From Collinsella aerofaciens (lineage in GTDB: Bacteria; Actinomycetota; Coriobacteriia; Coriobacteriales; Coriobacteriaceae), in the NCBI GenBank assembly GCA_008668235.1, contig RQCP01000029.1, positions 1-20,848 on the forward strand: a DNA stretch of 20,848 nucleotides, in the 5' to 3' direction. The notes beneath the pieces are model-generated. The model was given only the letters and a program-made list of their open reading frames with translations, was not told the origin of the DNA and ran no database searches. The translations under genes were made by a program, and so were the position numbers. Each line of letters begins with the position of its first letter. Position 1 is the first letter of the stretch. Positions 6,397 through 13,310 of this stretch are shown piece after piece.

Positions 6397-7290
6397 CTAG
6401 AGCAGCGTTACGCTAAAGCTGCGTTTATCGGTAGCGCCGGGGGCCAAGGTGATGGTGTTGGCCTTGTGCTCAAAGACATCGTCCTCGGTGTCCGTGGTGG
6501 TGTGACCGGTCCAGGGCTCGAGCGCCACAAACGGAGCGTCGTTGGCGGCAGACCACACACCAATGTACTTAAAGCCTTCAAAGTCGATCTTGACGCCGTG
6601 GCCCGACTTGCGGCCGCGCAGCGTGAGCGTGGAGCCCGGAGTATCGGTGAACATGATGGCATCGTTATCGAAGCTGCGGTGCGTGATGGGCAGCACGTCC
6701 GAGTTATCGGGAGCCTTGTAGCTACCCTCGAACGTCATAAGACCGTCGGGTGTGATGATGGGAGCCTCGTTCGTCCAAGCCTCGGTAAACGCCAGCTCGT
6801 AATCCTCGAATGCCTCGTCCTCGGCACCGGGAACCGGTACGTTAAACGCGGGGTGGCCGCCCACCGAGAACGGCAGGTCCACGTCGCCGGTGTTCGTAAC
6901 GGCAAAGGTCTGGGTAAGCGTGGCGTCACCAGTCAGGGCATAGGTCATGTTGAGCTTAAAGTGGAACGGAAAGGCCTTGAGCGACTCGGGCGTATCGGTG
7001 ATCTCGTACGTTACCGAAGAGCCGTCCTCCGAAACCTCGACCAGCTTGTGCTCGACGATGCGCGCAAGTCCGTGGCGCGGCATCTCGCAGGTGCCGGCTG
7101 CAGACGTTGCCGTGTTGTTGCGCAGCGAGCCCACAATGGGGAACAGGATGGGCGCGTGCTTGCCCCAAAAGGCGGGGTCGCCCTGCCACAGATACTCGTT
7201 GCCGTTGAGGGCAAGGCTCGTGAGCTGGGCACCCATGGAATCGATGGCGGCGGTGAGGCCGCCGCGCTTGATGGTAGTGACGGTAGACAT
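6397..7290 (-). CDS. Aldose 1-epimerase family protein (LacX/YeaD type)
   Basis: The 297-residue protein belongs to the galactose mutarotase superfamily, beta-sandwich enzymes interconverting the alpha and beta anomers of free or phosphorylated sugars in the cytoplasm. Likely catalytic residues are H73 in PRHGLAR, H146 in VGGHPAFNVP and E258 in FVALEPWTG, all in the usual order. Length and the MPRHGLAR and GGHPAFNVP motifs fit the LacX branch rather than classic ~340-residue GalM. The ATG at 7290 is preceded by GGAGG at normal spacing; an in-frame ATG at 7314 lacks this. It stands alone, with its own hairpin and terminator downstream and no sugar genes nearby, so a housekeeping role is likely. 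The sugar substrate is not deducible. Confidence 0.9.
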   Translation of the reverse strand: MSTVTTIKRGGLTAAIDSMGAQLTSLALNGNEYLWQGDPAFWGKHAPILFPIVGSLRNNTATSAAGTCEMPRHGLARIVEHKLVEVSEDGSSVTYEITDTPESLKAFPFHFKLNMTYALTGDATLTQTFAVTNTGDVDLPFSVGGHPAFNVPVPGAEDEAFEDYELAFTEAWTNEAPIITPDGLMTFEGSYKAPDNSDVLPITHRSFDNDAIMFTDTPGSTLTLRGRKSGHGVKIDFEGFKYIGVWSAANDAPFVALEPWTGHTTTDTEDDVFEHKANTITLAPGATDKRSFSVTLL

Positions 7291-7311
7291 GCTACTTCCT
7301 CCAAAAGTAAA

Positions 7312-7332
7312 CAATAGTGTCGAGGGCTATTG
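7312..7332. promoter_or_regulatory. Inverted repeat upstream of the epimerase gene
   Basis: CAATAG (7312-7317) and CTATTG (7327-7332) form a small dyad with a 9-bp spacer, 22 bp before the epimerase ATG. It could be a regulator binding site. The arms are short, so chance is possible. Confidence 0.3.
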
Positions 7333-7369
7333 TCCCACTCTTGGCGGCGGGGTTGAGCGACAGGCGCAG

Positions 7370-8239
7370 TTATTGAGCAATAGCGTAAAGGTCAAACCCG
7401 CCCTGCGGAGTGCTATCGACCGTATCGGGCGCCTGCGAGTTAAAGCTCACGGGAACCATGCGCTTTGAGGCGCGGAAGCGCGTGCCGTCGGTGGCGACGG
7501 GCGGTTCGTCGACGGTGAGCTCGTAGTCGCCGGGCTTGAGCTCGATGCCGTCACCAGCGGAATTGACGTATTGATACTCGTCAATCGTCTGCCCTTTGAG
7601 CGTACGCCCCACGATGTGGATGAGCATTTGGCTGTCGCCACGCGCGGTGTCCCACATCGCGCCGTCCTTGACCTCAACCGACACATGTACCGAGCGCGTG
7701 CGGCTGAGCGATTGCTCGACAGACATCTCGACCTTGGCGGCGTCTTGACGCTGCTGCTCGACATGGCTCCAAACGCTACCGATTGCCGAGCAGGCGATAA
7801 CGCCGGCCATGAAGGCGATGAGGATGGGGCCGAGCGGAGAACGGCGGCCCGCGTCTTCCTCACGAGCCAGGTCGGGGCGATGTGTGGGCGCAGGCGCCTG
7901 GGCGCCTTGCGCGGGCACGTCGAGAATGCTGAAGGATGCCGTGCTGTCGGGGTCGATGGTGTGACGCGGCTGCGGGATCTTTGCCGGCGAGATGGACATG
8001 TCCGCCGGCTCACCGAGTGTGGCCGTGGCATCGGCCTTAGCCTCATCGGCCTCGGCTTGGGCCCAAGCCTGCTCAAAGGTCAGGGGCTCGGCGGCATCGG
8101 AGGCGGCATCAGGCTCGACAGCGGCATCGTTGCCGGTCTCGTCCTCGTCGCTCGACACGTCACGCGACGCGGGCTCGTCCCACTCCTCGTCCGGAGCCTC
8201 GCCCTCGCTATACCACCATTCAAAGTTATCGATATCCAT
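7370..8239 (-). CDS. Hypothetical single-pass membrane protein with acidic N-terminus
   Basis: I do not recognise a family for this 289-residue protein. Residues 1-75 are extremely acidic and Ala/Glu/Asp-rich and look disordered. A Pro/Ala-rich linker follows. One clear transmembrane segment lies at about 137-157 (LGPILIAFMAGVIACSAIGS), after the basic GRR at 131-133. The C-terminal 130 residues seem beta-rich (HVSVEVKDG, GIELKPGDYELTVDEPP) and should lie outside if the basic-inside rule holds. The ATG at 8239 has AAGGGG about 7 nt upstream. Neighbours are a MerR regulator upstream and an epimerase downstream, with no clear link. The layout resembles anchored extracytoplasmic sensor or adhesin stalk proteins, but that is only shape, not homology. 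Confidence 0.75.
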   Translation of the reverse strand: MDIDNFEWWYSEGEAPDEEWDEPASRDVSSDEDETGNDAAVEPDAASDAAEPLTFEQAWAQAEADEAKADATATLGEPADMSISPAKIPQPRHTIDPDSTASFSILDVPAQGAQAPAPTHRPDLAREEDAGRRSPLGPILIAFMAGVIACSAIGSVWSHVEQQRQDAAKVEMSVEQSLSRTRSVHVSVEVKDGAMWDTARGDSQMLIHIVGRTLKGQTIDEYQYVNSAGDGIELKPGDYELTVDEPPVATDGTRFRASKRMVPVSFNSQAPDTVDSTPQGGFDLYAIAQ

Positions 8240-8315
8240 ACGGGGCGCCCCTTAGGCCTCGCAAATAAACACTTGTTAGCCTTATACCCGCAGATGGCGC
8301 TGGAGCTCGCACGGA

Positions 8316-8346
8316 ATGCGATAAAGGGACTGCTCCTTTGTCGCAT
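8316..8346. repeat. Family C palindromic repeat, variant copy
   Basis: Arms ATGCGA (8316-8321) and TCGCAT (8341-8346) enclose an AAAGGGACTGCTCCTTTG core. This keeps the family core but replaces the TGTGAC/GTCACA arms with GCGA/TCGC while preserving pairing. It lies between merR and the membrane-protein gene. Confidence 0.65.
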
Positions 8347-8351
8347 CGAAG

Positions 8352-8414
8352 TTGCGGTGGAATAGTTCCTGTTTGCACGCCCACTCGAGCTATTTAGGGA
8401 CTATTTCACCGCAA
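8352..8414 (-). terminator. Long inverted repeat at the 3' end of merR
   Basis: Arms 8352-8369 and 8397-8414 (GGGACTATTTCACCGCAA) match at 16 of 18 positions with a 27-bp loop. The inner arm ends one base before the merR stop codon (8416-8418). It could end the merR transcript, though no U-run is present. Confidence 0.45.
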
Positions 8415-8415
8415 G

Positions 8416-9282
8416 TTATTTGAGGGCGACGGGGATTTGGATACAGCAGAAGTCCTCTTGGTGAGACTCGTCGTAGCTCGTGGTGTCCAGGTAGCAAAAA
8501 TCGAAAGCGTTGCCGATGGGCTGGAGCGCATGTTTGTCCATGCAGGCGACGATGGCGCGGATACCCTCGGGCTCGTACGGCATGCCCCAGCGGCTCATGC
8601 ATAGATACGTGCCCTCGGGCAGCACCTCGACGCCGATCTCTGCCAGCTCGGCAGGATCGCTCGGCAGCGTTTCCTCGGCACCGCGCGGCAGCACGGCAAA
8701 AGAGCCGGCACCGGCGATGGGGTCGTCGGAATGCAGTGCCTCTCGACGCAGCATGGCACCCCAACCGCGCATGGGGCGTGTGCCCGTCAGTGCACGCATG
8801 CGTAAAATCGCCCGCATAAGCGTGGGATGAAGCATCGAGCGGCCGCGCTCGATATCGCCCGGGAACTCCTCAAAGACCACGTAGCGGCGCTCAAACTGTT
8901 TGAGCTCCGGCTTGCCCTCACGCTCGCGCCAGTAGACCGCTTCGTCGTAAAAGCTCAGGCGCTCCTGCACGCTGGCGCGCTCGGCTTTGAGCCCGGCAAT
9001 CTGTTCGTCGAGCGCCTGCACCCGCGAGCGCAGGTGGTCGGTCATCTCTCCAATGTCGAACGTCGAGGTCAGGCGGTCAATCTCGTCGAGCTCCAGCCCC
9101 AAGTCGCGCAACATGCAAATCAGGCGCATAAGCGGAATCTGCGTGGGCGAATAGAAACGGTAGCCCTTTTCGTTGACCACGGCGGGTTTAAACAGACCGA
9201 TCTTGTCGTAGTAGATGAGCGTTTGGCGTGAGACGTTAAACAAGCTCGCCATCTCGCTAATCGCATACATACCCGTCTGCAT
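8416..9282 (-). CDS. MerR family transcriptional regulator with GyrI-like effector domain
   Basis: The 288-residue protein binds promoter DNA as a dimer and activates transcription on ligand binding. The N-terminal winged helix-turn-helix spans about 5-75 (YAISEMASLFNVSRQTLIYY, then GYRFYSPTQIPLM). A long dimerisation helix follows at about 80-115. Residues ~130-288 resemble the BmrR/GyrI small-molecule domain seen in multidrug-responsive members. No metal-binding cysteine pattern is seen. The ATG at 9282 sits behind GGGAGG; a second ATG 12 bp later lacks its own site. It is just downstream of the ubiX/ubiD cluster on the same strand, separated by a hairpin, so it could sense an aromatic compound handled there or a drug-like ligand. 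The target promoter is unknown. Confidence 0.9.
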   Translation of the reverse strand: MQTGMYAISEMASLFNVSRQTLIYYDKIGLFKPAVVNEKGYRFYSPTQIPLMRLICMLRDLGLELDEIDRLTSTFDIGEMTDHLRSRVQALDEQIAGLKAERASVQERLSFYDEAVYWREREGKPELKQFERRYVVFEEFPGDIERGRSMLHPTLMRAILRMRALTGTRPMRGWGAMLRREALHSDDPIAGAGSFAVLPRGAEETLPSDPAELAEIGVEVLPEGTYLCMSRWGMPYEPEGIRAIVACMDKHALQPIGNAFDFCYLDTTSYDESHQEDFCCIQIPVALK

Positions 9283-9302
9283 AGGTCCTCCCGACACACC
9301 AA

Positions 9303-9330
9303 AGCCCGCCGCCCACAGGGGCAGCGGGCT
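9303..9330 (-). terminator. Terminator between ubiX and merR
   Basis: AGCCCGC (9303-9309) pairs with GCGGGCT (9324-9330), extended by GCCC/GGGC after one mismatch. On the minus strand only TTTGG follows, so the U-run is weak. It likely ends the decarboxylase operon with some read-through into merR, whose own promoter would have to fit in the ~30 bp before it. Confidence 0.6.
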
Positions 9331-9362
9331 CAAACACTACTCGTATCCTACCCTAAAGATGC

Positions 9363-9941
9363 CTATGACCAGCGCTTATAGTTTTCGCACGACACGCCAA
9401 CAGCTTCGAGCGCCTTGGCGGCGATGTGATGCACTGCATCGTCGAGCGTGGCGGGGCCGTTGTAAAACGTGAGCATGGACGGCATGAGCATGACGCCCGG
9501 CACGCGCGCCAGGCGCGCCATGTTGTCGACATGGATCGCACTGAAGGGCGTCTCGCGCACCATGAGCACCAGGCGGCGCTGCTCTTTCATCTGCACGTCG
9601 GCCGCACGCAGCAACAGGTTTTCGCTGTAGCCGCTCGCAATGCCGGCGAGCGTCTTCATGGAGCAGGGCGCCACAATCATGCCGGCGACCGGATAGGTGC
9701 CACTTGCGATGGCAGCGCCGATGTTCTTGTTGTCGTAGACCACATCGGCATGCGCGGCAAACTCGTCGAGCGTCATGCCGAGCTCCTGCTCGATGGTGAT
9801 CTCTCCCCCGCGCGTGACGACAAGCGCCGACTCGGCACCGGCCTGGCGCAGGCACTTGAGACACTCGAGGCCCAGCGCAGCGCCGCTGGCATCAGAAACG
9901 CCAACGACAATGCGACGGGAACGGACAGAAGACTCAGGCAT
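9363..9941 (-). CDS. ubiX: UbiX-family flavin prenyltransferase
   Basis: The 192-residue protein attaches a dimethylallyl group to reduced FMN, giving prenylated FMN, the cofactor needed by UbiD-type decarboxylases. Flavin-fold landmarks are GVSDASGAALG (14-24), the phosphate-binding APCSMKTLAG (91-100) followed by IASGYSENLLLRAADV, and RETPFSAIHVDNM (129-141), all typical of UbiX/Pad1/LpdB. Length is usual. The ATG at 9941 has AAGGAG 5-6 nt before it. It follows the UbiD-family gene by 33 bp, so cofactor and apo-enzyme are co-expressed. It differs from ubiquinone-pathway UbiX only by context, which here points to aromatic-acid decarboxylation (LpdB/BsdB role). Confidence 0.94.
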   Translation of the reverse strand: MPESSVRSRRIVVGVSDASGAALGLECLKCLRQAGAESALVVTRGGEITIEQELGMTLDEFAAHADVVYDNKNIGAAIASGTYPVAGMIVAPCSMKTLAGIASGYSENLLLRAADVQMKEQRRLVLMVRETPFSAIHVDNMARLARVPGVMLMPSMLTFYNGPATLDDAVHHIAAKALEAVGVSCENYKRWS

Positions 9942-9974
9942 GACAACTCCTTAGCTATTTGATAGGGCTACTTA

Positions 9975-11462
9975 CTAGAAGGCGAGCTCGGCGGCCCACT
10001 TCTCTTCATCGATCTCCATGAACTGCGAGCGGATGAAGTTCTTCTTGAGGTTGAACGGAACCGTGCAGTCGAAGATGGCCTTGCAGGCGATGCCGTGCTC
10101 GCGAATCGAAGGATCGAACGCGGGGTCGTTGGACGGATCGAGCACGTGGCAGTGGCAACCGGGGATGGTGATGAGGTCCACGTCGGCCTGGAAGCGCGTG
10201 GTCATGGCCCACATCACGTCGCTCATATCGAAGATATCGACATCCTCGTCAACAAGGATGACGTGCTTGAGCTCGGAGAACGCCGAGAAGGCAAGCATGG
10301 CGGCGTTGCGCTGACGGCCCTCGTCATTTTTGCTCGACTTCTTGAACTGCATGATGGCAACGAACTTGCCGCCGCCGCAGGGAGCGGCGTGGACGTTGAG
10401 CAGGCGGCCCGGGATGGCGGTCTCGACCATCTTGTAGATGGAAGCCTCGGTGGGGATGCCGGCCATGGACACGTGCTCGTGCGAAGGGCCGATGCAGCTC
10501 TCCATGATGGGGTTGACACGCGTGGTGACGGCGGTGATCTTGATCACCGGGCAGACCTTGGCGCCGCCGGTGTAACCGGGGAACTCGGGCATGGCGTAGC
10601 CGTGGCCGTTGACGTCCTCATTGATAGTCTCGTCGTGCATGAGGTAGCCCTCGAGCACGTACTCGGCATTGGCAATGCACTTCTGCGGAACGGTGACGCA
10701 GTCGGCAAGCTCGACGGCGTGGCCGCGCAGGGCACCGGCGATCTGCAGCTCGTTGAAGCCGAGCGGCGTGGTGGGAGCCTCGAAGCCGCAGCACATGTAC
10801 ACGGCGGGGTCCAGACCGATGGAGATGGAGATGGGCATGTCCTCGCCGCGCTGGCAGTACTCGTCAAAGAACGCGCCCAGGTGACGGCTGCCCGGGGTGA
10901 TCCACATGGCGAGCTTGTCCTTGTCGACGCAGGAGAAGCGGTGGATGGTCACGTCGGACTGGGTGCCATCGGGGCTCGTGCCGTAGGCGAGGCCCATGGT
11001 GATGTAGGGGCCACCGTCGACGGGCGTGTTGGTGGGAGCGGGAACGATCTTGCGCAGGTCGAAGCCCTCGTCGGTCGCCTTGTACACGACCTCCTGGCAG
11101 TCGACGTGCTTGCCCTCGGCGATCTGCTCAGGGGCGATCAGGTTCTCGAAGCGCTTGCCGATCTCGAGGCCCAGATGCTCCTCGTCCAGATCGAGCAGGG
11201 CGGCAACGCGCTTGCGGCTGGCAAGCATGCCGATGCAGACCTTGGCGTCGTCAAAGCCCTTAACGTTGTTGAAGACCATCGCCGGGCCCTCTTTGGTCGG
11301 ACGCATGACGGTGCCGCCGGCACCGACGTGACGGTAGACGCCCGAGACCTCGGCATCGGGATCGACCTGGGTGTCGGTCTCGAGCAGCTGGCCCGGCATC
11401 TCGCGCAAAAAGTCGAGTGCAGAACGCAGGTCGTGGATCTGGGAAGCATCGGTAGTGGACAT
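9975..11462 (-). CDS. lpdC: UbiD-family hydroxyarylic acid decarboxylase (LpdC-like, gallate/protocatechuate)
   Basis: The 495-residue protein is a prenylated-FMN-dependent non-oxidative decarboxylase. From memory, its sequence runs closely with Lactobacillus plantarum LpdC over its length, including SGVYRHVGAGGTV (40-52), GPAMVFNNVKGF (59-70), VVYKATDEGFDLRK (125-138), APTNTPVDGGPYIT and ILVDEDVDIFDM. The cofactor/metal region SDVTIHRFS (169-177) gives the conserved Arg175, and AEYVLEG (266-272) gives the acidic pair expected of the active site. LpdC turns gallate into pyrogallol and protocatechuate into catechol. The ATG at 11462 follows GAAAGGAG at 6 nt. UbiX is encoded directly downstream and an anion transporter upstream. 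The substrate is inferred from resemblance; vanillate or 4-hydroxybenzoate are alternatives. Confidence 0.9.
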   Translation of the reverse strand: MSTTDASQIHDLRSALDFLREMPGQLLETDTQVDPDAEVSGVYRHVGAGGTVMRPTKEGPAMVFNNVKGFDDAKVCIGMLASRKRVAALLDLDEEHLGLEIGKRFENLIAPEQIAEGKHVDCQEVVYKATDEGFDLRKIVPAPTNTPVDGGPYITMGLAYGTSPDGTQSDVTIHRFSCVDKDKLAMWITPGSRHLGAFFDEYCQRGEDMPISISIGLDPAVYMCCGFEAPTTPLGFNELQIAGALRGHAVELADCVTVPQKCIANAEYVLEGYLMHDETINEDVNGHGYAMPEFPGYTGGAKVCPVIKITAVTTRVNPIMESCIGPSHEHVSMAGIPTEASIYKMVETAIPGRLLNVHAAPCGGGKFVAIMQFKKSSKNDEGRQRNAAMLAFSAFSELKHVILVDEDVDIFDMSDVMWAMTTRFQADVDLITIPGCHCHVLDPSNDPAFDPSIREHGIACKAIFDCTVPFNLKKNFIRSQFMEIDEEKWAAELAF

Positions 11463-11485
11463 GGCATGCTCCTTTCGGGAGAGTG

Positions 11486-11510
11486 CCCGACGGCGGTGTG
11501 CCGCCGGGCG
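11486..11510 (-). other. GC-rich stem upstream of the decarboxylase gene
   Basis: CGGCGG (11491-11496) pairs with CCGCCG (11501-11506) around TGTG, with partial extension by flanking CCCG and GGGCGGG. It lies in the 142-bp transporter-decarboxylase gap, about 25 bp before the start codon, and could be an intra-operon processing or stability element. No U-run. Confidence 0.35.
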
Positions 11511-11604
11511 GGGTAACGTAATGGGGCCACGGCGCTCACAAATGGAGCGCTCGACCGCTCGAAGTTCAAGTGCTTGGCTGCTTACAGCCGGAACGCCCGA
11601 CCGC

Positions 11605-13062
11605 TTACATCAGGCCAAAGAGGTGGAACCAGGCGGCCTCGACCAGCACGACGACAAAGACGACCGCGGTGAGGGGGATGCCCATGCGCATGGCCTCTTT
11701 GGAGGTGTAGCCGCCGGCGTCCTTGCCTTCGCCGATAAGGATCGGCAGGTTATGGAACGGCAGGATGTAGTGGATGTTGATGGACGTGAAGACGATGAGC
11801 GCCACGGCGAGCGGGCTCACGCTGGAGCCGGCGGCAAAGCTGATGAACGCCGGCACGCACACGCCGAGCACGGCCATGACCGAGCCCATGAACATGTGGA
11901 TGATCATGGAAAGCGCGGCGACGAGCAGGGCGAACAGGAAGATGTTCTCGGGCACGGAGCTGGGGAGCACGACGTCGGCGATCCAGGCGTTCATGCCGGT
12001 GGCACCGCCCACGGAGCCCACGGCCATGGCGGCCGTCAGGAACATGAGGGACTTGATATCGACAGCGTTCCAGCTGGCGGGGGTGAGGACTTCGCCAATG
12101 ATGGGCATGGCGAGAGCGACACCAATGGCCAGGGTGACCCAGCCGATGTAATCGCCCGAAACGGTGAGCCACAGCGCGATGGCGATGACAAGCCACACGA
12201 TGGTGCGGATCTCTTTGACGGAGAGCTTGCCGAGCGCGGCCTGCTTGGCCACGATCTGCTCGCGATCGTAGACGAGCTCCTTGCTGGGCTTAAAGAGGAA
12301 GAGGCCCAAGAACAGGGTGCACAGCAGCGCGACCAGCATAGGCACGCTCATGTACAGGAACCAGTCGACGAAGGACGGGCTCATGCCGCCGGCCTCGGCA
12401 CTGTACTGTGCAACGAGGGGGTTGAGCGTGGAGTCGCCCGTCAGGAAGAACATGGAGCCCGGGGCGGCAGCGGCAAACACGAGGAAGCCGAGCTTGCCCT
12501 TGTCGTCGTCACCGTAGCCGGCGGACTCGGCGATGACCGAGACGACGGCGAGGATGAGGAAGGCGCGGGGGAACGGATGCGGGATCAGCAGCGACAGCAC
12601 AAAGGTGAGCGCGAAAATCGAGATGATGAGCGACTTGGCGTCGCGCACGAACTTGAGCATGAACGCGTAGGCGATGCGCTCGCCCAGGCCCGACTCCTTG
12701 ACCGCGCTGGCGATGAGGTAGGCGCCGATGACGAGCCACATGGTGGCCTTGGTCCACGAGCTAAACGTGGAGGCGACCGTCGCCGAGATGCTCGCGGCGC
12801 CCGTGTCGTCCACGCACACCTTGAACAGGACGAGCAGTGCGCAGTAGAGCAGGCCCACAAAGCCCGGCTGTGCCACGCCGCATGCCCAGAACACCACCGT
12901 GGCGAGCGTCAGTGCCAGACAGGTCTGACCGCCGACCGTGAGCTCGACCGTCGAGCTCAGCTCCGCCAAAGGAAGAAACTTCACCAGCAAAAAGACAACG
13001 ATACCCAGCACAAAGCCAATTTCGCGCTTGGTGATCTTAAACGCCTTCTTTTCCGCTTCCAT
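11605..13062 (-). CDS. DASS/SLC13-type anion:sodium symporter
   Basis: The 485-residue protein has about 11-12 hydrophobic segments and belongs to the divalent anion:Na+ symporter family, which imports di- and tricarboxylates or related organic anions. Family-like features are the TGDSTLNPLV loop, resembling the Ser-Asn-Thr substrate loop of the first half, and a second-half re-entrant region around TSINIHYILPFHN, with the usual internal two-fold layout. The ATG at 13062 has GGTGGGGAG just before it. The gene lies between the LpdD/Nudix fusion and the LpdC-like decarboxylase on the same strand, so the likely cargo is the aromatic acid decarboxylated next door, or an exchange of acid for product. 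Family is well supported; the cargo is inference. Confidence 0.88.
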   Translation of the reverse strand: MEAEKKAFKITKREIGFVLGIVVFLLVKFLPLAELSSTVELTVGGQTCLALTLATVVFWACGVAQPGFVGLLYCALLVLFKVCVDDTGAASISATVASTFSSWTKATMWLVIGAYLIASAVKESGLGERIAYAFMLKFVRDAKSLIISIFALTFVLSLLIPHPFPRAFLILAVVSVIAESAGYGDDDKGKLGFLVFAAAAPGSMFFLTGDSTLNPLVAQYSAEAGGMSPSFVDWFLYMSVPMLVALLCTLFLGLFLFKPSKELVYDREQIVAKQAALGKLSVKEIRTIVWLVIAIALWLTVSGDYIGWVTLAIGVALAMPIIGEVLTPASWNAVDIKSLMFLTAAMAVGSVGGATGMNAWIADVVLPSSVPENIFLFALLVAALSMIIHMFMGSVMAVLGVCVPAFISFAAGSSVSPLAVALIVFTSINIHYILPFHNLPILIGEGKDAGGYTSKEAMRMGIPLTAVVFVVVLVEAAWFHLFGLM

Positions 13063-13115
13063 CTCCCCACCTTTCTTGTTGGGGGCGCTCCGAATTCGCA
13101 GCCATGTTGCCGCTT

Positions 13116-13144
13116 AAAAAGGGGCGCCCGTTATCGGACACCCC
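13116..13144 (-). terminator. Intrinsic terminator or attenuator before the transporter gene
   Basis: On the minus strand GGGGTGTCCG pairs fully with CGGGCGCCCC (two G-T wobbles) around ATAA, followed by TTTTT (plus coordinates 13120-13116). The wobbles become mismatches on the plus strand, so it works in the minus direction. It lies 54 bp before the transporter ATG and 160 bp after the fusion gene stop. Confidence 0.8.
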
Positions 13145-13213
13145 TTACGTTGCGCTGTGTTGCGGCAATACAGTCAAGCGGATTTTTTGGATGAGAAGCG
13201 ATTCCCTAGACAA

Positions 13214-13278
13214 AAACCGTCACAACATTCGACGCTTTTCCTCGTTTTCGAGATTTTCGCCGAATGTTGTGACGGTTT
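13214..13278. repeat. 18-bp perfect inverted repeat with nested palindrome
   Basis: AAACCGTCACAACATTCG (13214-13231) is perfectly mirrored at 13261-13278. The 29-bp loop contains CTCGTTTTCGAG, itself able to fold. A degenerate family C repeat follows immediately, at 13281-13310. The function is unknown; it lies between the fusion gene and the transporter gene. Confidence 0.8.
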
Positions 13279-13280
13279 GG

Positions 13281-13310
13281 ATGTGGCAAAGGGACTGTCT
13301 TTTTTACATA
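13281..13310. repeat. Family C palindromic repeat overlapping a stop codon
   Basis: TGTGGCAAAGGGACTGTC followed by TTTTTTACATA is a degenerate member of the family. It covers the TAA (13304-13306) of the fusion gene, so the last codon and stop of that gene are made of repeat sequence. On the plus strand it contains a T-run after the core. Confidence 0.6.

Noticed and set aside
268..13194. Long plus-strand open frames at 268-1443, 2203-4029, 3236-4813, 5054-6130, 10095-11516 and 11371-13194
   Set aside because: They lie opposite genes with clear family motifs, have low-complexity compositions typical of antisense GC-rich codon patterns, and lack ribosome binding sites.
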